The position numbers and the translations under genes were made by a program. From the NCBI GenBank assembly GCA_964425215.1, contig CAYRLW010000002.1:1-64000 (forward strand): a DNA stretch of 64,000 bases, written 5' to 3'. This DNA is from CAYRLW01 sp964425215 (GTDB lineage Bacteria; Spirochaetota; Spirochaetia; Treponematales; Breznakiellaceae). Under the pieces are notes generated by a model. That model made no database searches and had not been told where the DNA came from. It saw only the letters and a list, made by a program, of their open reading frames with translations. Positions 34,900 through 44,350 of this stretch are shown piece after piece (within the stretch, counting starts at the first letter, position 1; every line of letters starts with the position of its first letter).

Positions 34900-35484
34900 T
34901 TAACGACAAATGTACCAGGCGCTTTGGGGTCCCACGGGGATCACCTCAATTTCTGAAAAAACTTCGGCTAATTCTTGGTGAACCGTTTTTATAAAGTTAA
35001 AATAGTCGCCCCCCTCTACATATTCGATGATGCTCGTTAAAATTCTACGATTTTCCGAATAATCGTGAAACAGGACCCTGTCCCGGGATATTCTTTTTGC
35101 TTCTTGAAAAAGAATCCTTCGGTCTGGACGCCGTAACCCGTGGGCTACGTAGGCGGCGGTAACCAAATCGTAGGACTTATCCGGGATTTCAAGGCCCTTG
35201 AGGACGTCGGAAACGGAACAGCGGAGCCCCGATTTCCCCGCTTGGGCTACCATCGCGTGGGCCCCGTCGATTCCTTCGGCGTCCCATCCTTCGGAACGCA
35301 GGGCGGCGGTAAAGGCTCCGGTACCGCATCCCATATCCAGGGCCCGTTTGCCCTCCGGATTCCCTAAGTAGGTGCGCCCTTGGTCAAAACAACGGGCGTA
35401 GGACCGGGTTTGACTCTTAAAAAACCATTGGTACGGTGCGGCGATCCGATTAAAAAGTTCTATATGTCGCTGTCGATGATCCAT
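34900..35484 (-). CDS. Class I SAM-dependent methyltransferase
   Basis: The 194-residue protein has the SAM-binding loop LDMGCGTGAFT and the acidic residue in AEGIDGAHA, typical of the UbiE/small-molecule methyltransferase superfamily. The N-terminus HIELFNRIAAPYQWFF resembles proteins that act on lipids or quinones. The substrate is not deducible. The ATG is 6 nt from a TATATT box, so the message is probably leaderless. It diverges from dus. Confidence 0.75.
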   Translation of the reverse strand: MDHRQRHIELFNRIAAPYQWFFKSQTRSYARCFDQGRTYLGNPEGKRALDMGCGTGAFTAALRSEGWDAEGIDGAHAMVAQAGKSGLRCSVSDVLKGLEIPDKSYDLVTAAYVAHGLRRPDRRILFQEAKRISRDRVLFHDYSENRRILTSIIEYVEGGDYFNFIKTVHQELAEVFSEIEVIPVGPQSAWYICR

Positions 35485-35490
35485 GGTTTG

Positions 35491-35519
35491 AATATACCCA
35501 GAGTAGTGATTTTATCCAA
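35491..35519 (-). promoter_or_regulatory. Leaderless-type promoter of the methyltransferase gene
   Basis: On the minus strand TTGGAT (35519-35514), a 17-bp spacer and TATATT (35496-35491) end 6 nt before the ATG at 35484. The divergent dus ATG at 35541 also has a -10-like TAGTTT exactly 6 nt upstream (35529-35534), but with a poor -35. Confidence 0.5.
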
Positions 35520-35540
35520 ATACTGTGGTAGTTTACCCCC

Positions 35541-36494
35541 ATGACCGCACCTTTTGTCCTAGCTCCCATGGCCGAACTAAGCCACCGCCCCCTGCGGGAG
35601 GTGTTGGAACGGTTTGGCGGTTGTGATGAGTACTTTACCGAAATGATCAGCGCTCCCGCGCTCCTCGCGGGGGGACCGTGGGAACGGTTTTACCTATCCG
35701 GGGAACCAAGGCCGGAGAAGGTGGTGTACCAGCTGGTGGGGGGAGAGGCGGATGACCTGGTTAAAGCGGCCCAAATACTGGACCAGCGGGCCTGCTTGGG
35801 GATCGATATCAACATGGGGTGCCCCGCCCCGGAAATTACACGGCAGAACGGGGGAGTCCGCTGGATGGCCGATGTAGACCAGGCCCGACGCTTAGTCGAG
35901 CGGCTTCGATCGGTAGTCCGTCACCGATTAAGCGTAAAAATCCGCCTGGGGTTCGAAGAAAACGCGGAATATTTGGTGAATTTTTGTACGGCCCTGCAAA
36001 ACGAGGGGATAGACAGGATCACCCTGCACCCCCGTACGGCATCGGAAAAATTGCGCCGCCGCAGTCGTTGGGAATACGTGACCCTGCTCGGTTCGGCTTT
36101 AAGCATCCCCGTGGTGGGTAACGGGGACGTGGATTCGGTGGAGGATCTGATTCTCCGTTCCCGAGCCGCCCCCGGCGGCGTCATGGTCGGTCGGGGCGCC
36201 GTTCGGCGTCCCTGGATATTCGCCCAAGCTAAAAACGAGGCGCCAATGGTGGATATTCTGGAGGTAACCGATCTTTTTCTGGATTCCCTGGAATTATATC
36301 AACCACCGGAATTCTACCGAAGCCGTTCCCAGCGATTTTTCTTTTATTTTTTAGATAACCTTACCTGGGCTCACCATATAAAAACCCTGGTGGCCCGGCA
36401 AGAAACCCTAGCCGAAAAGAAAGGGGTTATAAAAACCTATTTGGACGAACACCCAGAGGATCGATACCCTACGCTAAAGCCATGGCGGACTTAA
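35541..36494 (+). CDS. dus: tRNA-dihydrouridine synthase
   Basis: This FMN enzyme of 317 residues reduces uridine to dihydrouridine in tRNA D-loops. It starts with the TIM-barrel strand FVLAPMAELSHRPLR, has the catalytic Cys in NMGCPAPEI, and FMN-binding VKIRLGF, TLHPRT, GNGDV and GVMVGRGA. A C-terminal helical tRNA-binding part follows. Its 3' end overlaps adk on the opposite strand by 26 bp. Subfamily A/B/C cannot be fixed by eye. Confidence 0.92.
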   Translation: MTAPFVLAPMAELSHRPLREVLERFGGCDEYFTEMISAPALLAGGPWERFYLSGEPRPEKVVYQLVGGEADDLVKAAQILDQRACLGIDINMGCPAPEITRQNGGVRWMADVDQARRLVERLRSVVRHRLSVKIRLGFEENAEYLVNFCTALQNEGIDRITLHPRTASEKLRRRSRWEYVTLLGSALSIPVVGNGDVDSVEDLILRSRAAPGGVMVGRGAVRRPWIFAQAKNEAPMVDILEVTDLFLDSLELYQPPEFYRSRSQRFFFYFLDNLTWAHHIKTLVARQETLAEKKGVIKTYLDEHPEDRYPTLKPWRT

Positions 36495-37101
36495 AGTTTA
36501 ATACCACCTGTTCAACTGCGGGTCTGGCGTCCACATCGATCAGTTTGCCCTGGGACCGGTAGTATTCGATCAACGGGGCCGTCTGGGCCCGGTATACCTC
36601 GAGCCGTTTTAGAACCGCCTCTTCCTTATCGTCCTCCCGGGTGTACAGTTCCCCGCCGCAGAGGTCGCAGATCCCATCTTTTTTGGGTTTTTGAAAAATC
36701 ACGTGGTAATTGGCTCCGCAATTTTTGCAAACCCGCCGGCCCGACAGTCGTTCCACCACCGACGAGTCGGGAATGTCAAAGTTTACAACCCGGTCCACCG
36801 TGGAAAAGGAGGCCAATGCTTCAGCCTGGGGTATGGTTCGGGGAAAACCATCCAGGATATAGCCCCCTTTGGTATCCGCTTCGGATAAGCGTTGGCGAAC
36901 CAGGGCGATGGTGGTATCATCATCCACCAGTTTTCCCGCGTCGATGATGCTTTTGACCTTAAGCCCTAACTCGCTTTTGGCGGCAATGGCGGCCCGAAAA
37001 ATGGCCCCGGTGGAAATATGGGGAATCTTAAGCATTTCCATCGCCTTGGCGGCTAGGGTCCCCTTTCCGGCCCCCGGGGGGCCGAGAAATATAAGTTTCA
37101 T
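36469..37101 (-). CDS. adk: Adenylate kinase with zinc-binding LID
   Basis: The 210-residue enzyme interconverts ATP + AMP and 2 ADP. Present are the P-loop GPPGAGKGT, the AMP-binding region STGAIFR, DGFPRT, and a long LID with four cysteines (CKNCG and CDLCG), the structural zinc site of Gram-positive-type adenylate kinases. The start at 37101 follows AGGAG by 8 nt; the longer frame is rejected. Confidence 0.96.
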   Translation of the reverse strand: MKLIFLGPPGAGKGTLAAKAMEMLKIPHISTGAIFRAAIAAKSELGLKVKSIIDAGKLVDDDTTIALVRQRLSEADTKGGYILDGFPRTIPQAEALASFSTVDRVVNFDIPDSSVVERLSGRRVCKNCGANYHVIFQKPKKDGICDLCGGELYTREDDKEEAVLKRLEVYRAQTAPLIEYYRSQGKLIDVDARPAVEQVVLNFKSAMALA

Positions 37102-37208
37102 ACGGCTACTCCTGTGATCCCCATTGTACCAAAACATACTTCAAAGGAACAGGGCTTACCTTGAAAAAGTCACCGATCTTGGGAAAACCCCGGGAGCCAA
37201 GAGATCGA

Positions 37209-40200
37209 TCAGCTACACCCGGTGGTACTTCCGCAGGTATCGCATTTGAGGCAGACTCCGTTTCGCACCAGGGTAAAGAATCCGCACACCGGACAGGGGT
37301 CCCCCTCGTACCCCTTGACCCGGGCTTGGGCTATTTTAACCGCCTGGTCTTTTTCGGCCTTATTTTTAATCTCCCTGCCTAAATCGACCAAAGCCACCGC
37401 CTCATCCTTTGGCTCCGGCGCTGGGCTTTCTTGCGGGGTCTTTTCCGCCCTAATTCCTCCGATACGGATGGGGTTTTTAGCGGTTAGGGCCTCCGCGTTG
37501 GTCCCCGTAGCCAAAAGATCCTCCGGTTTTACCTGGGCCAAATCGTTCCGCTTTAGGTAGCTAATGGCCAGGTCCCGAAAAATATAGTCGATTACGCTGG
37601 TGGCCATTTTGACGTACTCGTGTCCCTGGACCATCCCGTTGGGTTCAAAGCGGCTAAATGTAAAGGCGTCCACGTATTCTTCCAGGGGAACCCCGTACTG
37701 CAAGCCCAGGGAAACGGCGATGGCGAAACTGTTAAGGAGGCTCCTGAACGCGGCCCCCTCCTTATGCATATCCAAAAATATTTCCCCCAGCTTTCCATCC
37801 TCGTATTCGCCGGTCCGTAAAAAAATCGAGTGACCCCCAATTTTCGCCTTTTGGGTATACCCCGAACGACGGTTTGGAAGAGAACGCCGAATTCCCCGCA
37901 GGGCCTGGGTCGTTGGCTTTGCGGGCTCCACGTTCGTATCCGGGACCCCGGTACCTCCCCCTGACCTTGACTCTGGGGTACCCGAGTTTGCTCCTTCATC
38001 CAAGCTCTTCTGGAGATTCATAATCGTATCCGCCAGGGGGTCGGTTCCCGGGGCAAAAGACGAAAGGGGCTGGGAAAGTTTGGACCCGTCCCGGTACAGG
38101 GCCACCGCTTTGATGGCGCTTCTCCAGGCGAGCATATACGCGCCCTTGACGTCTTCGTAGGTGGAAAGGTTGGGCATATTGATGGTCTTGGAGATAGCTC
38201 CGGAAATAAAAGGTTGTACCGCGGCGACCATACCGATATGGGCGGTCCAAGGAATGGACCGTTTTCCATTTTTTCCCGAAGGCGTGGCGGTATCGAAGAC
38301 CGCCAAGTGTTCGGCCCGGAGTTCCGGGGCCCCTTCGACCCCCATGGTTCCGCAGGCGTACACCTCCGCCTCTTCGATTTCCTGGGCGCTAAAACCTATC
38401 TGCCGTAAAAGACTGAAGCCCGGCAAAGCCCAGGTAGATTCGGGAATTTTTAACGATTTTTCTATAAAATCGGTACCGATAATCCAGGGACTAAAAACCG
38501 CCTCCAGGGAGTAGGCGCTTTGAACGGCCGTTTCGACCGCCTGGAGAGCTTCTTCCGTAAAGCCTTTTGCGCGGAGCCTATCCAGAGAAATCCCCGGAGC
38601 CCCTTCCAAGGTCTTATGTCCCAGCGCGTAGTCTATAATCGATTGGATCTGACTATCCGTGTACCCCAGGGTTCTAAGGGCTGGGGGTACGGATTGATTG
38701 ATTATTTTAAAGTAGCCGCCGCCGGCGAGCTTTTTAAACTTAACCAACGCAAAGTCCGGTTCCACCCCCGTGGTATCGCAATCCATGAGCAGGCCGATGG
38801 TCCCCGTGGGGGCGATCGCGGTAACCTGGGCGTTCCGGAATCCATGGGCGGTTCCCAGTTCTATCACCTGATCCCAGCATTCCCGGGCGGCTTTTAAAAG
38901 GTTTTCGGGACATTGCCGGGGGTCGATTCCCGGTGGAACGGTATGCACTTCCTCGTATTCCGACGGTTGGGCGTTGTAGGCCGCCCGGCGGTGGTTTCGC
39001 ATCACCCGTAGCATGGCTTCACGGTTTTCCGGAAAGCGGGCAAAGGGTCCCAGTGCCTGGGCCATTCGGGCCGATTGGGCGTAGGCTTCCCCGGAAAGAA
39101 GGGCCGAAAGGGCTGCCGCCACGGCTCGACCCTGGACCGAGTCGTAGGGCAACCCCATCACCATCAAAAGACTGCCCACGTTGGCGAATCCTAACCCCAG
39201 GGTTCTATATTCGTAGGATAGTTGGGCAATTCGGGGCGCAGGAAATTGGGCCATGACCACGGAAATTTCCAGAATAACCGTCCAAATTCGAATCGCGTGC
39301 CGATAGGCCTCCACGTTAAAGGTCAGACTGGTCGGGTCGTATAGGGGAAGCAGATTGATGGAAGCAAGGTTGCAGGCCGTATCGTCCAGGAACATATACT
39401 CCGAACAGGGGTTGGACGCCCGGATTTCTCCCCCCGCGGGGCAGGTATGCCAGTCGTTAATCGTCGTATGAAACTGGAGCCCCGGGTCGGCACACTGCCA
39501 AGCCGATCGGGCTACCTTGTCCCATAGTTCCCGGGCTTTTACCGTTTTTACGACTTTCTTTTCGATTCTTCCCTGAAGGTTCCAGTCCTCATCTTCCAAA
39601 ATAGCCTTCATGAAAGCGTCGGTAACCCGGAGGCTATTGTTGGAGGATTGTCCCGAGACGGTATTATACGCCTCGTCGTCCCAGGCGGTGGTAAATACGG
39701 CGGTATCCACGTGGTCATCCCCCTGCTCCAGCCGTCGGAGCAGTTGGTACACGTAGGTGGTAGGAATTTGATCCCTTAGGGCACCCCGGAGCGCAGAGGC
39801 CAACTCGTGGTTCCGGTTGACGTTAAATCGATCCTCGTCGGGGCCCCGGAACGATGAAAGGGCCCGTTTAATGGTGTCTAAATGTTTTTTTACGATGGAG
39901 GAACCGGTGGCCATGGAAGCAACCTTATGCTCCTCCTCGGCCTTCCAATCGATATACTTTTCCACGTCCGGGTGGTCGGCGTCCAGGGTTACCATTTTGG
40001 CCGCCCGACGGGTCGTACCTCCCGATTTGATCGCCGAGGCGGACCGATCTCCAATCTTTAAGAACGAAAGAAGCCCCGAGGAAACGCCTCCTCCGGAAAG
40101 CCGCTCGTTGATTCCTCGAATTTTGGAAAAGTTAGACCCCGTACCGGAGCCGTATTTAAAGAGCCGGGCTTCCCGGGTAACCAGGTCCATAATCCCCCCG

Positions 40201-40799
40201 TCGTTGACCAGGTCGTCCTCCACCGAAAGGATAAAACACGCGTGGGGTTGGGGCCGCTTGTAGGCGCTGTCGGATTTTTTTAATTTTCCTTCCTTCGGGT
40301 CCCAGTAATAATGACCCTGGGCAGGACCATCGATGCCGTATACGCTGTACAGGCCCGTGTTGAACCATTGGGGGCTGTTCGGCGCGGCAATCTGATGGGC
40401 TAACATGTAGCAGGTTTCGTCGTAAAAGGCCTTAGCATCCTCGTCCGTATCAAAGTAGTCGTTCTTTTTTCCCCAATCCATCCAGGTGTAGGCCAAACGG
40501 TGAAAAACCTGCCGGGCGTCGTGCTCTCCCCCGTCTTGGGGCAAGGTGAAAACTTCTCCCTTTTCGCCCACCCATTTTTTCCATTCCAAGGTTTTATGGG
40601 CGGGGACTCCGGCCTTTCTAAAATATTTCTGAGCCATGATATCCGTGGCGATTTGACTCCAAAAGGACGGGACGATCACCGTTTCCTCAGAAAAAATCAG
40701 TTTCCCATCGGGATTACGGATTTCGCTTTTTCTTTTTTCCCAGCGAATATCCCCATAGGGACCTTCGGCCGCGGTGGTAAATAATCGTTCTATTTTCAT
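37209..40799 (-). CDS. nrdJ: Adenosylcobalamin-dependent ribonucleotide reductase (class II)
   Basis: This enzyme reduces ribonucleotides with a B12-generated thiyl radical and works with or without oxygen. The 1196-residue chain shows the active-site segment SNPCSEYMFLDDTACNLASI, with the expected Asn and Cys residues, and APTGTIG in the C-terminal half. It ends in a zinc-ribbon tail (CPVCG and CDTCGS), typical of the long NrdJ form. No ATP-cone is obvious at the N-terminus. The start at 40799 follows GGATGGGG. It is monocistronic with a candidate NrdR box upstream. It depends on B12, like the corrinoid locus at 54-61 kb. Confidence 0.95.
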   Translation of the reverse strand: MKIERLFTTAAEGPYGDIRWEKRKSEIRNPDGKLIFSEETVIVPSFWSQIATDIMAQKYFRKAGVPAHKTLEWKKWVGEKGEVFTLPQDGGEHDARQVFHRLAYTWMDWGKKNDYFDTDEDAKAFYDETCYMLAHQIAAPNSPQWFNTGLYSVYGIDGPAQGHYYWDPKEGKLKKSDSAYKRPQPHACFILSVEDDLVNDGGIMDLVTREARLFKYGSGTGSNFSKIRGINERLSGGGVSSGLLSFLKIGDRSASAIKSGGTTRRAAKMVTLDADHPDVEKYIDWKAEEEHKVASMATGSSIVKKHLDTIKRALSSFRGPDEDRFNVNRNHELASALRGALRDQIPTTYVYQLLRRLEQGDDHVDTAVFTTAWDDEAYNTVSGQSSNNSLRVTDAFMKAILEDEDWNLQGRIEKKVVKTVKARELWDKVARSAWQCADPGLQFHTTINDWHTCPAGGEIRASNPCSEYMFLDDTACNLASINLLPLYDPTSLTFNVEAYRHAIRIWTVILEISVVMAQFPAPRIAQLSYEYRTLGLGFANVGSLLMVMGLPYDSVQGRAVAAALSALLSGEAYAQSARMAQALGPFARFPENREAMLRVMRNHRRAAYNAQPSEYEEVHTVPPGIDPRQCPENLLKAARECWDQVIELGTAHGFRNAQVTAIAPTGTIGLLMDCDTTGVEPDFALVKFKKLAGGGYFKIINQSVPPALRTLGYTDSQIQSIIDYALGHKTLEGAPGISLDRLRAKGFTEEALQAVETAVQSAYSLEAVFSPWIIGTDFIEKSLKIPESTWALPGFSLLRQIGFSAQEIEEAEVYACGTMGVEGAPELRAEHLAVFDTATPSGKNGKRSIPWTAHIGMVAAVQPFISGAISKTINMPNLSTYEDVKGAYMLAWRSAIKAVALYRDGSKLSQPLSSFAPGTDPLADTIMNLQKSLDEGANSGTPESRSGGGTGVPDTNVEPAKPTTQALRGIRRSLPNRRSGYTQKAKIGGHSIFLRTGEYEDGKLGEIFLDMHKEGAAFRSLLNSFAIAVSLGLQYGVPLEEYVDAFTFSRFEPNGMVQGHEYVKMATSVIDYIFRDLAISYLKRNDLAQVKPEDLLATGTNAEALTAKNPIRIGGIRAEKTPQESPAPEPKDEAVALVDLGREIKNKAEKDQAVKIAQARVKGYEGDPCPVCGFFTLVRNGVCLKCDTCGSTTGCS

Positions 40800-40845
40800 A
40801 CACCCCATCCTTTTTATTTGGCTTTACACGAAATAGAGGAAGAAA

Positions 40846-40903
40846 TCTCTATATGTAGTGCCATGATTGGTAGAATATACACCATAGGAAGCGGTGTTGT
40901 AAA
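40846..40903 (-). promoter_or_regulatory. nrdJ promoter with a candidate NrdR box
   Basis: On the minus strand TTTACA (40903-40898), an 18-bp spacer and TATATT (40879-40874) form the promoter. Just downstream, 40861-40846 reads GCACTACATATAGAGA, which matches the NrdR consensus ACACTATATATAGTGT at 12 of 16 positions. A site over the transcription start would repress nrdJ. A clear second box, normally required, is not seen. Confidence 0.4.
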
Positions 40904-40916
40904 GTCTATTTTACTG

Positions 40917-40945
40917 TTGCCCTAAGGGATAACTTGGGATAGTAT
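40917..40945 (+). promoter_or_regulatory. Promoter of the glycosyltransferase-HAD-Crp operon
   Basis: TTGCCC (40917-40922), a 17-bp spacer and TAGTAT (40940-40945). The leader is about 38 nt and includes AAGGAG before the GTG start. Confidence 0.5.
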
Positions 40946-40989
40946 TATGGATAGAGAACGAAGGGAAAACGTTTAGCAAGGAGCTGTAG

Positions 40990-42420
40990 GTGCGTATCGC
41001 GTTGGTTCATTATCATCTGCTCCGGGGCGGAGTTACATCGGTGGTTCGTCATCAGGCTCGAGCTCTGATCGACGGGGGGGACGAGGTTCTTGTAATCGCT
41101 GGAGAGGCCCCCCAGGAGACGTTTGAATTTCCCCTGGCGATTGTAGAAAATTTAAAGTACGACCAGGTTCGAAGAAACGGCGAAGGGGCAGATGCGAAAG
41201 AACGGGCCCTCATGGCCGAAGCCCTTGCCCAAGCGATATGGTCCGCCATGGAAGCCCATTGGGGCCACAACGCCGATGTGGTTCATGTGCACAACCCCCT
41301 GATCCGGAAAAATCGTCTTTTATTGCCGGCGATTCAGATTCTTCAACAACGGGGCCTCCGGTTCCTTTTACAAAACCACGATTTTGCGGAGGATTACCGG
41401 CCCGATGTGTACGTGGAAGAAGACCATTACCCGGATAATTGTCACTATGGGGCCATAAACAGCAGGGACTATTCATTTTTGCACCGTTCCGGTTTGGAAA
41501 TCCAGGGACTTCATCTGATACCCAACGAAGTCGAACGGCTCCGGGCCACGGAAGGGTTGAATCGGACCAGATACGTGTATCCCGTCCGGGGAATCCGTCG
41601 AAAAAACATCGGAGAAGCTCTCCTCCTATCTCTTTTTATTCCCCCTGGCAGGACAGTAGCGATAACCCTACCGCCTACCTCCCCTCGGGACCAAAAAACC
41701 TACCAGTATTGGAAAGATATCGCCGTCGAAATGGCATTACCGGTGGAATTTGACCTGGGTCTTTCTACTTCCTTGAGCGACATTTTGGGTACGGCCCTCT
41801 GCGTGATTACAACCTCTGTAAAAGAAGGCTTTGGTTTTTCGTTTTTAGAGCCCTGGACTGCAGGACTTTCGGTAATCGGCCGTCGAATCGATTACGTTTG
41901 CGAGGATTTTGAACGTTCGGGGATAGGGTTTGATTCTCTTTATTCGACTCTTGATATTCCTATGGACTATTTACCTCCCCCTATTTTACGTAAAAAAATG
42001 GAGACGGCGTTACAGCATTCTTTTTCCGCCTTTGGCTTGACCATGCCATCCTACGATTTAAAAATGCTTTCCGACGACATTTTTTCCCGGGATGTCTTTG
42101 ACTTTGGTCGATTGGACGAGGAATTGCAGACCGATATCCTCCAAACGGTGGCATCCAACGATACGGCCCGGCGGGATATTATGGACGCCAATCCTTTTTT
42201 AGCGAGCCTTGCCGAGTGGAGAAGCGATGAAAGCAGGATTGAGACGAACCGGGAACGGGTCCTCCGTGAATACAGCCGCGAGACTACCCTGGGGACGCTA
42301 AAGGGAGCCTACCGTTCGGTGATCGAGTATCCCGTAACCCATAGGTTGTCCAAATCCATCCTTTTGGAACTTTTTTTGGACCCCCTTAAACTTTCTTTGG
42401 TTGGAATGGGGTATGAATAG
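40990..42420 (+). CDS. GT4-like glycosyltransferase
   Basis: The 476-residue protein begins with the GT-B N-terminal pattern RIALVHYHLLRGGVTSVVRH and carries, in the C-terminal Rossmann domain, VKEGFGFSFLEPWTAGL. This is the E-x7-E nucleotide-sugar motif of GT4 retaining glycosyltransferases. The last 100 residues are helical and not part of the usual fold. The start is GTG at 40990 with AAGGAG 7 nt upstream. It leads an operon with a HAD phosphatase and a Crp-type regulator. A glycosyltransferase followed by a HAD enzyme suggests a sugar-phosphate product that is then dephosphorylated; this is inference. Confidence 0.75.
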   Translation: MRIALVHYHLLRGGVTSVVRHQARALIDGGDEVLVIAGEAPQETFEFPLAIVENLKYDQVRRNGEGADAKERALMAEALAQAIWSAMEAHWGHNADVVHVHNPLIRKNRLLLPAIQILQQRGLRFLLQNHDFAEDYRPDVYVEEDHYPDNCHYGAINSRDYSFLHRSGLEIQGLHLIPNEVERLRATEGLNRTRYVYPVRGIRRKNIGEALLLSLFIPPGRTVAITLPPTSPRDQKTYQYWKDIAVEMALPVEFDLGLSTSLSDILGTALCVITTSVKEGFGFSFLEPWTAGLSVIGRRIDYVCEDFERSGIGFDSLYSTLDIPMDYLPPPILRKKMETALQHSFSAFGLTMPSYDLKMLSDDIFSRDVFDFGRLDEELQTDILQTVASNDTARRDIMDANPFLASLAEWRSDESRIETNRERVLREYSRETTLGTLKGAYRSVIEYPVTHRLSKSILLELFLDPLKLSLVGMGYE

Positions 42421-43360
42421 GGTTACAACGGAGCGCCTAATCGGGATTATTCAAAACGCGCCCCTTCCCCAGGGTCCTCAAGAACCGCCACCTTTACCGA
42501 AGGAATTCTCCGAACGGCTGTTTCCACAGTCTTTAGGACCCCTAACGGGAATTCGGGCTGTGTTTTTTGATATCTACGGAACCCTTTTGACCTCCGCAGC
42601 CGGAGAAATTGGCCTGGATGTTTCATCCTCTTCCCAATCCTTGGATGCCTTGGCTTTGGACGTAAAAGATAATTGTACCGGTGCAGACCTGGAAACATAC
42701 TTTAAAAACGCGGTCCTGGAGGAACACCTGCGCCAATATCCCCAGACCCCCTACCCGGAGGTTCGGGTCGAAGAACTGTGGGCCGCCTTCCCCGATAACA
42801 AGATGGAAATCTGGGACCTGGCCCTTCGATACGAATTGGCGGTTAATCCCTGTGCTCCCATGCCCAAAGCGGCGGAAACTCTTGAAATTTTGCAGACCCA
42901 TGGCTTGGTCCTTGGGCTCATTTCGAACGCCCAATTTTATACCCCCCTGGTAATGGCCGTTCTGTTAGGTTTTTCTATTCCCGCATTTTCAGATTCCTTG
43001 GATTTGCAGGAATCCTTGGGACCCTTTGAACCGGACCTGCAAATTTATTCCTACAAAGTCGTTCAGAGTAAGCCCTCGCCCTTGTTATTTCAGGTTGCCG
43101 AAAGGGCCTTGGAACGGCGGGGTATACAACCGGAAGAGACGATTTTTGTGGGGAACGATATGTTAAACGATATTTTTGGGGCATCCCAAAGGGGATTCAA
43201 GACGGTCCTCTTCGCGGGGGATGGAAAATCCCTGCGTTTACGGGAAGACAACCGACTCTGTCGGGGCCTGCGTCCTACCGCGGTGATCCAAAACCTGGGG
43301 GCTTTGCCAGCTCTTTTGGGGCTTTCCCAAACCGTTCCCCCCGGGAAAGGACGGCCGTAG
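42413..43360 (+). CDS. HAD superfamily hydrolase
   Basis: This 315-residue protein shows HAD motif I (FFDIYGTLLT, where the first Asp is the nucleophile and the second acidic position is replaced by Tyr), motif II (GLISNAQ), the motif III Lys (KPSPLLF) and motif IV (FVGNDMLNDI). The replacement of DxD by DxY in motif I is unusual for phosphatases and more typical of dehalogenase-type HADs, so the reaction is uncertain. The start at 42413 overlaps the glycosyltransferase stop by 8 nt. A 45-residue N-terminal extension precedes the domain. Confidence 0.75.
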   Translation: MNRVTTERLIGIIQNAPLPQGPQEPPPLPKEFSERLFPQSLGPLTGIRAVFFDIYGTLLTSAAGEIGLDVSSSSQSLDALALDVKDNCTGADLETYFKNAVLEEHLRQYPQTPYPEVRVEELWAAFPDNKMEIWDLALRYELAVNPCAPMPKAAETLEILQTHGLVLGLISNAQFYTPLVMAVLLGFSIPAFSDSLDLQESLGPFEPDLQIYSYKVVQSKPSPLLFQVAERALERRGIQPEETIFVGNDMLNDIFGASQRGFKTVLFAGDGKSLRLREDNRLCRGLRPTAVIQNLGALPALLGLSQTVPPGKGRP

Positions 43361-44038
43361 ATGGAACGGTCGGACTTGCTTTCTTTTTCCGTTTCTACCC
43401 TCTGTCGGGGGGTGGACGTGGTTGAATTGGACCGGCTTCTCTGTACGGTGCAGTGCCGTCTTGAATCATACTCCCGGGGATCCATCATCCTTTTAGCGGG
43501 CAGTCGGTACGACGAACTGCGCATTATCCTGGAAGGTACGGTCAGCGCGGAGATGAATCATCCCAGCGGAAAATCGGTGGTGATTGAAACGATTAAAGCC
43601 CCGGATCCCATAGCTCCGGCCATATTGTTTGCTCCCCGAAGGGCTCTTCCGGTGACCGTTACCGCAAATACGGATTGTCGGCTGTTGGTTCTTCCGTTGG
43701 AAACCATTTTGGACCTTTGCCAACGGAACCGCCTTTTTTTGATAAACCTGCTTTCGGAAATTGGGGGAAAACTTTCCCTTTTCGCGGAAAAGTTTAAACT
43801 GCTGGAATTTTCTAGTCTCCGTTCCCGAATCGCCGCGTATTTGCGCGGCCGATTGGAGAACGATAGGTACACGTTGCCGATTTCCAAGGAAAAGCTGGCC
43901 GAATTTTTATCCACCACCCGGCCAAGCCTATCCCGGGAGCTTTCGGCTTTGGTTCACGAAGGTATTATACAGGTGGAAGGCCGAACTATCCGGGTCATCG
44001 ATCAGGGGCGTTTCAAAGCCCTATTGAATCCGCTCTAA
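43361..44038 (+). CDS. Crp/Fnr-family transcription regulator
   Basis: The 225-residue protein has an N-terminal cyclic-nucleotide-binding-like beta barrel (YSRGSIILLAGSRYDELRIILEG) and a C-terminal winged helix with LAEFLSTTRPSLSRELSAL, the usual Crp-type recognition region. Only isolated cysteines are present, without a four-Cys Fnr cluster at the N-terminus, so it is not an iron-sulphur Fnr. It starts directly after the HAD stop, so it is in the operon and may control it. Confidence 0.85.
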   Translation: MERSDLLSFSVSTLCRGVDVVELDRLLCTVQCRLESYSRGSIILLAGSRYDELRIILEGTVSAEMNHPSGKSVVIETIKAPDPIAPAILFAPRRALPVTVTANTDCRLLVLPLETILDLCQRNRLFLINLLSEIGGKLSLFAEKFKLLEFSSLRSRIAAYLRGRLENDRYTLPISKEKLAEFLSTTRPSLSRELSALVHEGIIQVEGRTIRVIDQGRFKALLNPL

Positions 44039-44128
44039 GAACGGTTGGTTTTAAGGCGGCGAATGGTATTAGTCCGAGAAGCCTGGTTTATGCGGTCCCA
44101 GAGGCTTCTAGGGTAGGGGAGATGGACG

Positions 44129-44347
44129 ATGATGTCAAAGGAATTGATGGATCTTTTGGTCCAAGTTATAACCTCTTGGCAGGTTATTTTTATTACCGTG
44201 GTCCTGATCCTTTATTTCTTTTTGGTATTCTACGTAGCCCGGTTATACCGAAAACCCCCAGCCCCTTCGCTGTTTTCCACCCCTCGCCCCCGGCCGAAAA
44301 AAAAGGCTCCAAAAGTGGAATCCACGGAACCGGAAATTGTGGACTAA
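44129..44347 (+). CDS. Small single-pass membrane protein, unknown function
   Basis: The 72-residue product has one hydrophobic helix (about residues 15-38) and a basic, Pro-rich cytoplasmic-type tail ending in acidic residues. The start at 44129 has GGGGAG 7 nt upstream. It follows the Crp gene by 90 bp, which contain a hairpin AGAAGCCT/AGGCTTCT (44077-44109). No family is recognised. Confidence 0.55.
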   Translation: MMSKELMDLLVQVITSWQVIFITVVLILYFFLVFYVARLYRKPPAPSLFSTPRPRPKKKAPKVESTEPEIVD

Positions 44348-44350
44348 TAA

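Noticed and set aside
40800..40989. Cobalamin riboswitch upstream of nrdJ
   Set aside because: No B12-box-like conserved core or large leader; the space is short and holds two divergent promoters instead.
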